Assembly (NCBI GenBank): GCA_964558915.1
Contig: CAZLFV010000043.1
Coordinates: forward strand, 1-20,328
Direction of reading: 5' to 3'
Source: CAZKEW01 sp964558915
GTDB taxonomy: Bacteria > Acidobacteriota > Aminicenantia > Aminicenantales > UBA8522
Length of the DNA: 20,328 nt
Positions 1-6,883 of this stretch are shown in pieces. Positions within the stretch are counted from its first letter, which is position 1; each line of letters opens with the position of its first letter. The notes beneath the pieces were generated by a model. That model was not told the origin of the DNA, did no database searches, and saw only the letters and a program-made list of their open reading frames with translations. Position numbers and translations under genes: made by a program.

Positions 1-9
1 GCGAGGGAT

Positions 10-129
10 GATGTGGTGAGAAGTCCGTATGAGCGACGAGCGGGCACGGTTCCTCAAAGAGGAGAGCGAGGAGCGAATCGAGCAAGATTTCCTCGCTGGG
101 GAAATCGTAGCGTGACTTCGAGCCACATC
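10..129. repeat. Imperfect long inverted repeat, possible interspersed element
   Basis: The arm at 10-25 (gatgtggtgagaagtc) and the arm at 114-129 (gacttcgagccacatc) are near-perfect reverse complements with mismatches only in the middle. They bracket about 90 bases. The plus strand is open in frame 1 up to a stop at 133-135, and minus-strand frames are also open through here, one encoding a stretch with SRYDFPSEEILLDSL. Several open frames together with a dyad look more like a repeat or MITE-like element than one gene, although the tail of a gene outside the window is possible. Confidence 0.35.
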
Positions 130-223
130 TCCTGAGCCTCGTCGGAAGGTAAGCCGTGGCACAATTCTGTCCTGGACCAAAATGATCACGGAAACGGAAA
201 TTCTTCTCTGCCTGGAGTACGAG

Positions 224-252
224 TTGACAGAAAAATGCCTTTAGAGAATAAT
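224..252 (+). promoter_or_regulatory. Sigma-70-type promoter of lpxC
   Basis: TTGACA at 224-229, a 17-base spacer, and AATAAT at 247-252. Transcription would start near 259, only about a dozen bases before the lpxC ATG at 272. No clear Shine-Dalgarno sequence lies in that short leader. Confidence 0.6.
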
Positions 253-271
253 TCAAGCAGTTGATCAAGCC

Positions 272-1138
272 ATGATCGAAAAAAGAACGCTCAAGAACGA
301 GATCTTGCTTTCGGGGATCGGCATCCATTCCGGGAAGAAAGCCACTATGACTCTGAAGCCCTCTCCCAGAGGAAAGATCGTCTTCCGCCGGCTGGACCTG
401 GGGGGAACGGAAATTGCCCTGGATGCTCGAAATGCGGAGGCCGGGAACTGTCTGACCTTGAGCTCGAACACCGGATTTGTCCAAACGGTCGAACACCTGC
501 TGGCAGTTCTCCACGTTTTTGGCCTCGATAGCCTGGAGATCGAACTTGACGGGCCGGAAATCCCGATTATGGATGGGAGCGCCGCTCCCTTGGCCGAGGC
601 GATCCTCCGCGCAGGTATCAGCGCCCTCCCCGCAAAGAGGAGGGTTATAAAGATTATCAGGACCCATAATTTAATTGAAAATAAAGCCAGCCTGTCCTTC
701 TCTCCTGATCAGGATTTTCGGATCACCTATTCGATCGATTTTCCTCATCCTTTAGTCGGCCGGCAGGAATATTCTCTTGCCCTGACTCAAAAGGCTTTTC
801 TTGCCGAAATCGCTCCGGCCCGAACATTTGGATTCTTGAAGGACGTCCCGGAGCTCTATAGGCGAGGGCTGGCTCAAGGGGGGACTCTTGAAAACGCCGT
901 AGTCCTCGACGAGGAAAAAGTTATTAGCGGGCCTCTCCGGTATCCTGACGAATTTGTCCGGCATAAAATCCTCGACCTCCTCGGCGATTTGGCGCTCCTC
1001 GGGCACCCCCTGCTGGGCCATTTTAGGGCCGACCGGGCCGGCCACGGCCTTCACCTCAAAACCGTCCGTTTCCTCCTTGAGAACCTGGACTTCTGGACCT
1101 TCGAAGACACAGAGACGCCCGGTCATCTCAGCAGTTGA
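272..1138 (+). CDS. lpxC: UDP-3-O-acyl-N-acetylglucosamine deacetylase
   Basis: Zinc-dependent cytosolic deacetylase that catalyses the committed step of lipid A synthesis, removing acetate from UDP-3-O-acyl-GlcNAc. The protein has 288 residues, slightly shorter than E. coli LpxC (305). Visible family landmarks are the N-terminus RTLKNEILLSGIGIHSGKK, TVEHLLAVL with Glu74 and zinc ligand His75, ARTFGF at 183-188, RHKILDLLGDL with ligands His231 and Asp235, and GHGLHLK with the catalytic His258. All catalytic and metal positions are present, so it should be active. It implies an LPS-bearing outer membrane. It heads the amino-sugar cluster that continues with the TPR protein, the GlmU homologue and glmS. 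The start at 272 fits the family N-terminus and lies just behind a good promoter, but there is no obvious ribosome binding site. Confidence 0.95.
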   Translation: MIEKRTLKNEILLSGIGIHSGKKATMTLKPSPRGKIVFRRLDLGGTEIALDARNAEAGNCLTLSSNTGFVQTVEHLLAVLHVFGLDSLEIELDGPEIPIMDGSAAPLAEAILRAGISALPAKRRVIKIIRTHNLIENKASLSFSPDQDFRITYSIDFPHPLVGRQEYSLALTQKAFLAEIAPARTFGFLKDVPELYRRGLAQGGTLENAVVLDEEKVISGPLRYPDEFVRHKILDLLGDLALLGHPLLGHFRADRAGHGLHLKTVRFLLENLDFWTFEDTETPGHLSS

Positions 1139-1153
1139 GAGAGGGGAATGTCC

Positions 1154-1182
1154 TTGTCAAATGAGGTCTTCTGCGATAAAAT
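1154..1182 (+). promoter_or_regulatory. Internal promoter before the TPR-glmU-glmS genes
   Basis: TTGTCA at 1154-1159, a 17-base spacer, and TAAAAT at 1177-1182, in the 77-base gap after lpxC. This would let the three downstream genes be transcribed separately from lpxC. An inverted repeat (arms 1163-1169 and 1183-1189) straddles the -10 box. Confidence 0.5.
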
Positions 1183-1189
1183 AGACCTC
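1163..1189 (+). promoter_or_regulatory. Inverted repeat: operator or weak terminator/attenuator
   Basis: Perfect 7-base arms, GAGGTCT at 1163-1169 and AGACCTC at 1183-1189, with a 13-base centre and arm centres 20 bases apart. It overlaps the spacer and -10 box of the putative internal promoter. As RNA it would form a 7-bp hairpin followed by TCAAATTTT, so it could instead be a weak lpxC terminator. The sequence alone does not decide between these. Confidence 0.4.
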
Positions 1190-1215
1190 TCAAATTTTGG
1201 TTCCGGGAGATCAGA

Positions 1216-1722
1216 GTGAAGGAAGAAAAAGCCAAAAAAGATAGCTATGAAAAGGCGCTGTTCGCCTATGGGGAAGCAATGAAAGAATTTCACAAGGACA
1301 GAATGGACAAGGCTCTGGAATTGCTAGAATCTTTCCTTGAGAAGTACGATGCCGAGAAGGAACTCGTTGACAGGGCCAAGATCTATCTGGAAATCGCGAA
1401 AGAGAAGGGCAAAAAGGATACTGTTTCCTTGAAGACGATCGATGACTATTTTCACTATAGCGTCTACAAGATGAACATGAAAGATTATGAAGGAGCCTTG
1501 AAATTGCTCGAGAAAGCTTTGGAGATGAAAGAGGATGAGGGGAAAGCTCATTATCTCATGGCCAATGTCCTTGTTCTTATGGGAAACACGGAAGACGCCC
1601 TGGAGCATTTGAAAAAGGCCTTCCAGAAGGACAAATTCTATCGAATTCTGGCGCAGAATGAGACGGATTTCGAGCCTCTCTGGGAGGATAAAAAGTTCAA
1701 GCTCATCACCCGCATGACATGA
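1216..1722 (+). CDS. Tetratricopeptide-repeat protein, cytosolic
   Basis: A 168-residue, highly charged, all-helical protein with no signal peptide or membrane segment. The N-terminal part (about residues 8-60) looks like a degenerate TPR pair. The clearest TPR is around residues 80-140 (YEGALKLLEKALEMKEDEGKAH, then LVLMGNTEDALEHLKKAFQKD). It ends with a DFEPLWEDKKFK segment of the kind that often caps bacterial TPR arrays. TPR domains bind proteins; no enzymatic role is visible. I chose the GTG start at 1216 because GGGAGA lies about 5 bases upstream. Its stop overlaps the start of the GlmU homologue as ATGA, so translation is probably coupled. An adaptor role for the amino-sugar enzymes is inference from position only. 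Confidence 0.8.
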   Translation: MKEEKAKKDSYEKALFAYGEAMKEFHKDRMDKALELLESFLEKYDAEKELVDRAKIYLEIAKEKGKKDTVSLKTIDDYFHYSVYKMNMKDYEGALKLLEKALEMKEDEGKAHYLMANVLVLMGNTEDALEHLKKAFQKDKFYRILAQNETDFEPLWEDKKFKLITRMT

Positions 1723-2933
1723 GCGGACACATCCAGGCCGTTGTTTTCGCCTCAAAGCGCGGGGCGAGGGGCAAGGCAGGGGAATTTGAGACCGTTCCCC
1801 AGCTGTTGGGAAAATCTGTGCTCCGGCTCACTTTGGACACCGTGTCCAGTCTGAAGCCAGAGAAGCTTCTGGTTGTTCCAAGAGGCAAGAAAAACAACAT
1901 CCTGCCTCTCAGAGAGCTTCTCAAGAGCCGGCGGGGAGAAAATATCCTGGTCCTGGATTCCTGGTATCCCCTTTTAAGCGCGCGTTCCTTGAGGTCTTTG
2001 CTCCAACTCCATCAAAAGGAAGGAAATGCCCTGACTAGGACAAAGGTTGATATTCATGGCAGGGAAGTTGATCTGGGTGTTCACGTTTTCAGAATGGAAG
2101 AATTTATGAAAGCTTTTGATGACGCCGGCAGACGTCGAAAAAAAACGCGTTCGCTGTCTGCTATTGTCCAGGCGCTGGAGAACGGAAACAAGAAAAGCGG
2201 TGTCTTCTTGTGCCCTCAGTCGGAGGAAGCTCTCGCTGTCCGGACAGCCCGAGACGCGGTCGCAGCTCTGCGCATTCTCCGGGACAGAAAACTCCGCGAG
2301 CTTGAAGCGAGCGGAGTGATCGTGCTCGACCCCAGTTCAACCTGGATCGACCTGGATGTCCGCATCGGTAAGGGGACGGTCCTCCATCCATCGGTCGTTA
2401 TCGAGGGGAAATCGCATCTTGGAAAAGAATGCCGGGTCTATCCGTTCGTCCATCTCATCAACGCTCGCATTGGCGACCGGGTTAAAGTCTTAAGCTCAAC
2501 CATGATCGAGGAAAGCACAATTGAGGATGACGCTCAGGTTGGCCCGTTCGCACATTTTCGGCCCAAGACGGTCTTGCGGCAAAAAGCCAAGGTGGGAAAT
2601 TTTGTGGAGATGAAGAACACCGTCTTTGGGAGAGGATCCAAGGCCGGACATCTTTCGTACCTCGGCGATACCATCGTTGGCGAGGATGTCAACATCGGTG
2701 CCGGAACGATCACCTGCAATTATGATGGTTTTAAGAAATCTCAGACTATCATCGGACGAGGAGCTTTTATCGGCTCCGGCGCCGAGCTCGTCGCCCCTGT
2801 CAAAGTGGGGAAAAATGCATATGTCGGAGCCGGTTCTACGATTACGGAAGACGTTTCGCCCGGGGCCCTGGCCGTGGCCCGCAGCCGTCAGGTCGAAAAG
2901 CCCGGTTGGGTCCGGAAAAGGATGAAGAAATAA
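1719..2933 (+). CDS. glmU: GlmU-like protein: intact acetyltransferase, degenerate uridylyltransferase domain
   Basis: 404 residues against 456 in E. coli GlmU. The C-terminal left-handed beta-helix (from about 200) keeps every catalytic landmark at a constant offset of 52 from E. coli: Arg281, Lys299, His311 (base), Tyr314, Asn325, and Asn334-Tyr335 in ITCNYDG. It should acetylate glucosamine-1-phosphate. The N-terminal domain (1-195) is recognisable but shortened. The LAAGxGTRM loop is replaced by FASKRGARGK (10-19), the GDxPL metal motif by SWYPL (81-85), and the later GVN Asn region by AVRT (172-175). UTP binding and uridylyl transfer are therefore probably lost, and UDP-GlcNAc formation would need another enzyme. 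It overlaps the TPR gene by ATGA and glmS by one base. The gene symbol refers to the homologue; full bifunctionality is doubtful. Confidence 0.88.
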   Translation: MSGHIQAVVFASKRGARGKAGEFETVPQLLGKSVLRLTLDTVSSLKPEKLLVVPRGKKNNILPLRELLKSRRGENILVLDSWYPLLSARSLRSLLQLHQKEGNALTRTKVDIHGREVDLGVHVFRMEEFMKAFDDAGRRRKKTRSLSAIVQALENGNKKSGVFLCPQSEEALAVRTARDAVAALRILRDRKLRELEASGVIVLDPSSTWIDLDVRIGKGTVLHPSVVIEGKSHLGKECRVYPFVHLINARIGDRVKVLSSTMIEESTIEDDAQVGPFAHFRPKTVLRQKAKVGNFVEMKNTVFGRGSKAGHLSYLGDTIVGEDVNIGAGTITCNYDGFKKSQTIIGRGAFIGSGAELVAPVKVGKNAYVGAGSTITEDVSPGALAVARSRQVEKPGWVRKRMKK

Positions 2934-4762
2934 TGTGTGGGATCATCGGCTATTTGGGACCGAAAGACGCGGTGTCTGTCCTAGTTGAGGGCTTGAAAAA
3001 ACTCGAATACAGAGGCTATGATTCGGCCGGCCTGGCCGTTGTCCGGGATAACGAAATCGAATTGCGAAGGGTTAAAGGAAAAATCCGCCTGCTCGAGGAG
3101 AGCCTTGCGAGATCTCCTCTTGAGGGGCGGTATGGGATTGGCCATACTCGCTGGGCGACCCACGGCCGTCCGAGCGAAGAGAACGCCCATCCTCACCGGG
3201 ACTGCTCGGGCACCCTCGTTGTCGTCCATAACGGCATCATCGAAAACTATCTGACGCTCAAGGATCAGCTGAAAAAGGAAGGGCATGTGTTTATCACTGA
3301 AACCGATACCGAGATTATCGCCCATCTGATCGAGAAATATTTCGCTGGTTCACTGGAGGGGGCCGTGCGTCGTGCCCTGCGTGAGGTCGAGGGCGCCTAC
3401 GCCATAGCGGTCCTTTCGACCAAAGATCCGCGCAAGATCGTGGCGGCCAAGATGGGACCTCCGGCTGTCGTGGGAATTGGAGAAGGGGAGACTCTCGTTT
3501 CGTCTGACATCAATCCCGTGCTCAGCCATACCAACCAGGTCGTTTTCCTGGAAGACGGAGATATGGCCGTCCTGGAGGATAAAGGCGCGAGCTTTTTTGA
3601 CCTGGAGGGGAATCGGCTGAGCAAAAAGGCGGACTATCTTGCCTGGAATCCTGTGATGATCGAAAAAAAAGGCTTCAAGCATTTCATGCTCAAGGAGATC
3701 TTCGAACAGCCGCAGGTCATCCGGGACACCCTCGAAGGGCGAATTTCCCAAGATTCAGGCAAGGTCTATCTTGAAGATATCGGGATCTCTCCCGAAACGC
3801 TTCGGGCCGTCGAACGGATCGTCATCATCGCTTGTGGGACCTCCTACCATGCCGCGCTGGCAGGCAAGTATTTTATCGAATCGCTGGCTCATGTGCCCGT
3901 GACTGTGGAATATGCCTCCGAATACCGGTATCACGATTTTCTTTTGGATGATAAAGCTCTCGTCATCGTTATTTCTCAATCCGGAGAGACAGCCGACACT
4001 CTGGCGGCTTTGCGGGCGACAAAGAAATCAGGCGCTCTGACCCTGGCTGTCTCCAACGTGATGAATTCCTCCATTCCGAGAGAAGCCGGTGCGGCGCTCT
4101 ACACCCACGCCGGTCCCGAAATCGGCGTGGCTGCCAGCAAGACGTTTTCTGCCCAGTTGGCTGCGCTTGCTCTTTTCGCCGCTTATTTGGCTCAATCCAA
4201 AGGGCGGATGGATGAGGGATCGACTTTCCCGATAATCCGGGACTTATTGAGGATTCCCCACAGGATGGAAAGAATTCTAGCCGAGTCCAGGCACCTTGAG
4301 GAATTTGCCCAGCGGTTTCTCAGCTATTCTCATTTCTTGTATCTTGGGCGGTGGGTCAGTTTTCCCGTGGCCTTAGAAGGAGCTCTCAAGCTCAAGGAGA
4401 TTTCCTATATCCACGCCGAGGGCTATGCCGGGGGCGAAATGAAGCACGGGCCGATCGCCCTGATCGACAAAGAAATGCCCACTGTAGCTATCGTGCCCAG
4501 AGATAGAGTTTACGAAAAAATGCTCAGCAATATTTCGGAGATTAAAACGCGATTAGGCTACGTCCTTGCTATTGCTTTTGAAGATGATCAAGAGATCTCC
4601 GGCCATGTGGATGACATCATCCGTGTCCCTTCCGTCTCTCCCATCTTGAGCCCCTTTTTGACAATTCTGCCGCTCCAGCTTTTCGCCTATCATATCGCGG
4701 CCAAAAGAGGTGCGGACGTTGACCAGCCCAGGAATCTGGCCAAGAGCGTCACCGTCGAATGA
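2933..4762 (+). CDS. glmS: Glutamine-fructose-6-phosphate aminotransferase (isomerizing)
   Basis: Makes glucosamine-6-phosphate from fructose-6-phosphate and glutamine, the entry step to UDP-GlcNAc for peptidoglycan and LPS. The product is 609 residues, the same length as E. coli GlmS. The N-terminal class II glutaminase domain begins MCGIIGYLG with nucleophile Cys2, followed by YRGYDSAG, GHTRWATHG and HNGIIENY. Two SIS sugar-isomerase domains follow (IIACGTSYHAALAGK, then SQSGETADTLAAL, and later EGYAGGEMKHGPIALID). The C-terminus DVDQPRNLAKSVTVE is the family signature. A longer frame opens at TTG 2906, but the start must be ATG 2933 so that the nucleophile becomes the N-terminal residue after Met removal. 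It overlaps the upstream stop as TAATG. No glmS ribozyme is seen upstream, where there is essentially no leader. Confidence 0.97.
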   Translation: MCGIIGYLGPKDAVSVLVEGLKKLEYRGYDSAGLAVVRDNEIELRRVKGKIRLLEESLARSPLEGRYGIGHTRWATHGRPSEENAHPHRDCSGTLVVVHNGIIENYLTLKDQLKKEGHVFITETDTEIIAHLIEKYFAGSLEGAVRRALREVEGAYAIAVLSTKDPRKIVAAKMGPPAVVGIGEGETLVSSDINPVLSHTNQVVFLEDGDMAVLEDKGASFFDLEGNRLSKKADYLAWNPVMIEKKGFKHFMLKEIFEQPQVIRDTLEGRISQDSGKVYLEDIGISPETLRAVERIVIIACGTSYHAALAGKYFIESLAHVPVTVEYASEYRYHDFLLDDKALVIVISQSGETADTLAALRATKKSGALTLAVSNVMNSSIPREAGAALYTHAGPEIGVAASKTFSAQLAALALFAAYLAQSKGRMDEGSTFPIIRDLLRIPHRMERILAESRHLEEFAQRFLSYSHFLYLGRWVSFPVALEGALKLKEISYIHAEGYAGGEMKHGPIALIDKEMPTVAIVPRDRVYEKMLSNISEIKTRLGYVLAIAFEDDQEISGHVDDIIRVPSVSPILSPFLTILPLQLFAYHIAAKRGADVDQPRNLAKSVTVE

Positions 4763-4773
4763 CGGCCTTTTTT
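4752..4773 (+). terminator. Compact intrinsic terminator overlapping the glmS stop
   Basis: CCGTC (4752-4756), loop GAAT, GACGG (4761-4765), then CC and six T (4768-4773). The TGA stop at 4760-4762 lies partly in the loop and partly in the stem. The stem is only 5 bp but GC-rich and well placed between convergent genes. Confidence 0.5.
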
Positions 4774-4777
4774 GTGG

Positions 4778-5917
4778 TTATTTCTTTTTTGCCGCGGCCT
4801 TCTTCTTCGGCTTTGGCCTCCGTTTTTCCACTTTTTTCCCGTAGGCCAGGATGAATTTTTCGGTCAATTCCCTGGCCTCCGTATCGGTGTATTGCTTCGG
4901 GGGAGATTTCATGAAATATGAAGAGGGCCCGAAAAGCGCTCCGGAGATGCCATGGTCCAGGGCCAGCTTGGCGCAGCGGATGGCGTCAATGACAACCCCT
5001 GCGGAATTGGGCGAGTCCTCGACGGAAAGCCGGCACTCGAGGGACGTGGGTACATCGCCGAAATGGCGGCTCTCGATTCGGAGGAAGCAGAGTTTGTTGT
5101 CCTTTTGCCAGGGCACGTAATCGCTCGGCCCCACATGGACGTTCTCCGGGTCGATGCTCAACCCGCGAGCCTTGATCTGGGAAACCACGGCATTCGTCTT
5201 GGAGATTTTCTTGGAGTAGAGCCGTTCTCTCTCGAGCATATTGAGGAAATCCGTATTTCCGCCTGTGTTCAGCTGATAGGTCCGGTCGATCGGCATGCCC
5301 CGGTCAAGATAAAGGTTGGTCAGGGTGCGATGGAGGATGGTCGCTCCCACCTGCGACTTGATGTCATCGCCGATGATGGGCAGTCCTTTTTCTATGAAGC
5401 GTTTCTGCCAGTATTTTTCGCTGGCGATAAAGACGGGAATGCAGTTGATGAAAGCGCAGCCGGCCTCGAGAACTTGCTCGACATACCACTTGGTGGCCTC
5501 TTCGCTTCCGACCGGAAGGTAGCTGACGACAACGTCGGTTTTTGTGTCTTTGAGGATGCCGACGATATCGGCCGTAGCTCCGGGAGCCTTCTGAATGATC
5601 TGAGAAAGGTATTTTCCCAGCCCGTCATGGGTCATGCCGCGGTGCACTTTCACGTTCAAGGTGGGGACTGAAGCGAACTTGGTGGTGTTATTCGGCCACG
5701 TAAAAATGGCTTCACTGAGGTCTTTTCCCACTTTGTTCTTGTCGATGTCGATGGCGGCCGAAAACTCGACATCGCGAATGTGATATCCGCCCAAATTCAC
5801 GTGCATGACGCCCGGAATAAAATCGGTCTCCTTGGCGTTTTTATAGTATTCGATTCCCTGGACGAGAGATGAAGCGCAATTTCCCACACCAATGACGGCG
5901 ACCCTGATTTTGCTCAT
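4778..5917 (-). CDS. ino1: Inositol-3-phosphate synthase (myo-inositol-1-phosphate synthase)
   Basis: NAD-dependent isomerase-cyclase converting glucose-6-phosphate to inositol-3-phosphate. The 379-residue length and sequence are of the actinobacterial/archaeal type, far shorter than the eukaryotic enzyme. The N-terminal Rossmann motif is VIGVGNCASS (residues 8-17). Conserved family blocks are GDDIKSQVGATILHR, LNTGGNTDFLNM and VGPSDYVPW, with SxNSAG-like and GPSSYFMKSPP regions near the C-terminus. The last 17 residues form a Lys/Arg/Pro/Ala tail rich in KKK, which is not part of the catalytic fold. An AAGGAGG ribosome binding site is well placed (its GGAGG spans 5927-5931). The gene overlaps the upstream phosphatidyltransferase as ATGA, so the soluble precursor and the lipid synthase that probably uses it are co-translated. 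Confidence 0.93.
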   Translation of the reverse strand: MSKIRVAVIGVGNCASSLVQGIEYYKNAKETDFIPGVMHVNLGGYHIRDVEFSAAIDIDKNKVGKDLSEAIFTWPNNTTKFASVPTLNVKVHRGMTHDGLGKYLSQIIQKAPGATADIVGILKDTKTDVVVSYLPVGSEEATKWYVEQVLEAGCAFINCIPVFIASEKYWQKRFIEKGLPIIGDDIKSQVGATILHRTLTNLYLDRGMPIDRTYQLNTGGNTDFLNMLERERLYSKKISKTNAVVSQIKARGLSIDPENVHVGPSDYVPWQKDNKLCFLRIESRHFGDVPTSLECRLSVEDSPNSAGVVIDAIRCAKLALDHGISGALFGPSSYFMKSPPKQYTDTEARELTEKFILAYGKKVEKRRPKPKKKAAAKKK

Positions 5918-6600
5918 GGTGTTAAACCTCCTTCTTCCTTTTCTTTTTGGATTTCAATTTTTCGAACGTAGAGGGTTCTTTCGAAGGCTGTAAAATTGGA
6001 AATGACGGCGATCGCCGCCAAAACAACAATCATGGCCGGGTCAAAGACCTTGAAAATCGAGCCGATGAGAGTGCCGAGAATGAGGAGAAGCATGCGTTCC
6101 GCTCGTTGCATAAATCCGACCTTGCACTCGATGCCCAGGCCCTCCGCCCGGGCGCGCGTGTAGCTGACCATCGTGGACCCGAGGAACGTGAAGAATATTA
6201 TCCAGAGAGGCCACCTGTTTCTGAAATATATGGCCAGGCCCAGATATATAAAGAACTCCGAGTATCTATCGAGGGTTGAATCGAAGATAGCCCCGTACAG
6301 GCTCTTTTTATTGGATTGGGCCGCCACTTTTCCGTCAACAACGTCTAAGATGCCGCTAATGATAATTAGGACGGCGGCCCAGACATGAAGGTTGATGGCG
6401 AACAGAAGGCCTGCTCCCATTCCGGCGAGAAGACCGAGGAAGCTGACCATGTTGGGGCCAATATGCACCCGAACCAAAACCTTGGCCAGACTGTCCATTC
6501 TCGCCATGAACCAGTCATACAATCTTGTGGGCAGGATACCCAGGATCCGGACTCTGTGGCTGCTTGCGGCTGTCTCTACGGTTTCGGTTGTCGGCATCAT
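5914..6600 (-). CDS. CDP-alcohol phosphatidyltransferase, probable phosphatidylinositol-phosphate synthase
   Basis: Integral membrane enzyme of 228 residues with about six hydrophobic segments. The family motif DxxDGxxAR(x8)GxxxDxxxD is present at residues 86-111 as DVVDGKVAAQ...G103...D107...D111. All four metal/CDP Asp residues and both Gly are kept, but the canonical Arg at 94 is Ala. From its partner, inositol-3-phosphate synthase, the likely reaction joins CDP-diacylglycerol with inositol-1-phosphate to make phosphatidylinositol phosphate at the inner membrane. Phosphatidylglycerophosphate or archaetidyl-type substrates cannot be excluded. The start at 6600 (Met-Met) has no Shine-Dalgarno sequence. 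A TATAAA box lies 6 bases upstream, which would suit a leaderless transcript, but no matching -35 box is seen. Confidence 0.85.
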   Translation of the reverse strand: MMPTTETVETAASSHRVRILGILPTRLYDWFMARMDSLAKVLVRVHIGPNMVSFLGLLAGMGAGLLFAINLHVWAAVLIIISGILDVVDGKVAAQSNKKSLYGAIFDSTLDRYSEFFIYLGLAIYFRNRWPLWIIFFTFLGSTMVSYTRARAEGLGIECKVGFMQRAERMLLLILGTLIGSIFKVFDPAMIVVLAAIAVISNFTAFERTLYVRKIEIQKEKEEGGLTP

Positions 6601-6650
6601 GAAAGTTTTATAAAATTAATCCAAAATCAATCAGGAATCAAGCCCCTTGT

Positions 6651-6860
6651 CTACTCGATCTTGATTTTCTTTTTTGATTCTGTTTTCTTGCTTTCTCTTT
6701 TTTCCAGGCATTCGATCCGAGCGTCGATCAGGGAACGGACGGCCAGGAGAAGTTCTTTCTTGGCCTTGAGGAGATGATCCTGGGTTGTCGTCGGGAGAAA
6801 AAACCTGAACAGCTCTTCGGGGATGGCAATTTTGATCTCGCGCATTTTCTCGGCGGCCAT
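6651..6860 (-). CDS. Small coiled-coil-like protein next to a Get3/ArsA ATPase
   Basis: A 69-residue protein I do not recognise. It begins MAAEKMREIKIAIPEELFRFF, then TTTQDHLLKAKKELLLAVRSLIDARIECLEKR, and ends in a Lys/Glu tail. The central 30 residues can form one long amphipathic helix with heptad-like Leu/Ile spacing. There is no signal peptide and one Cys. The gene is convincing because AAAGGAGGTGA (6865-6875), close to a perfect anti-16S match, stands 4 bases before the ATG. It lies 23 bases after the ATPase stop and 50 bases before the phosphatidyltransferase, so it is probably in one transcript with them. A role as a partner or regulator of the ATPase is inference from linkage only. 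Confidence 0.7.
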   Translation of the reverse strand: MAAEKMREIKIAIPEELFRFFLPTTTQDHLLKAKKELLLAVRSLIDARIECLEKRESKKTESKKKIKIE

Positions 6861-6864
6861 GTTC

Positions 6865-6875
6865 TCACCTCCTTT
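6865..6875 (-). promoter_or_regulatory. Near-perfect Shine-Dalgarno sequence that validates the 69-residue gene
   Basis: AAAGGAGGTGA read on the minus strand, 4 bases before the ATG at 6860. It is the strongest ribosome binding site in the window, while both the ATPase upstream and the phosphatidyltransferase downstream lack one. This suggests the small protein is made in higher amounts. Confidence 0.75.
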
Positions 6876-6883
6876 ATAATGAT

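Noticed and set aside
2906..2932. Extended TTG start for glmS
   Set aside because: The glutaminase needs Cys as residue 2, which only ATG 2933 provides.
2850..2940. glmS ribozyme upstream of glmS
   Set aside because: glmS starts inside the stop codon of the preceding gene, leaving no leader for a ribozyme.
4952..5671. 239-codon open frame on the plus strand
   Set aside because: Antisense shadow of inositol-3-phosphate synthase, with no motif of its own.
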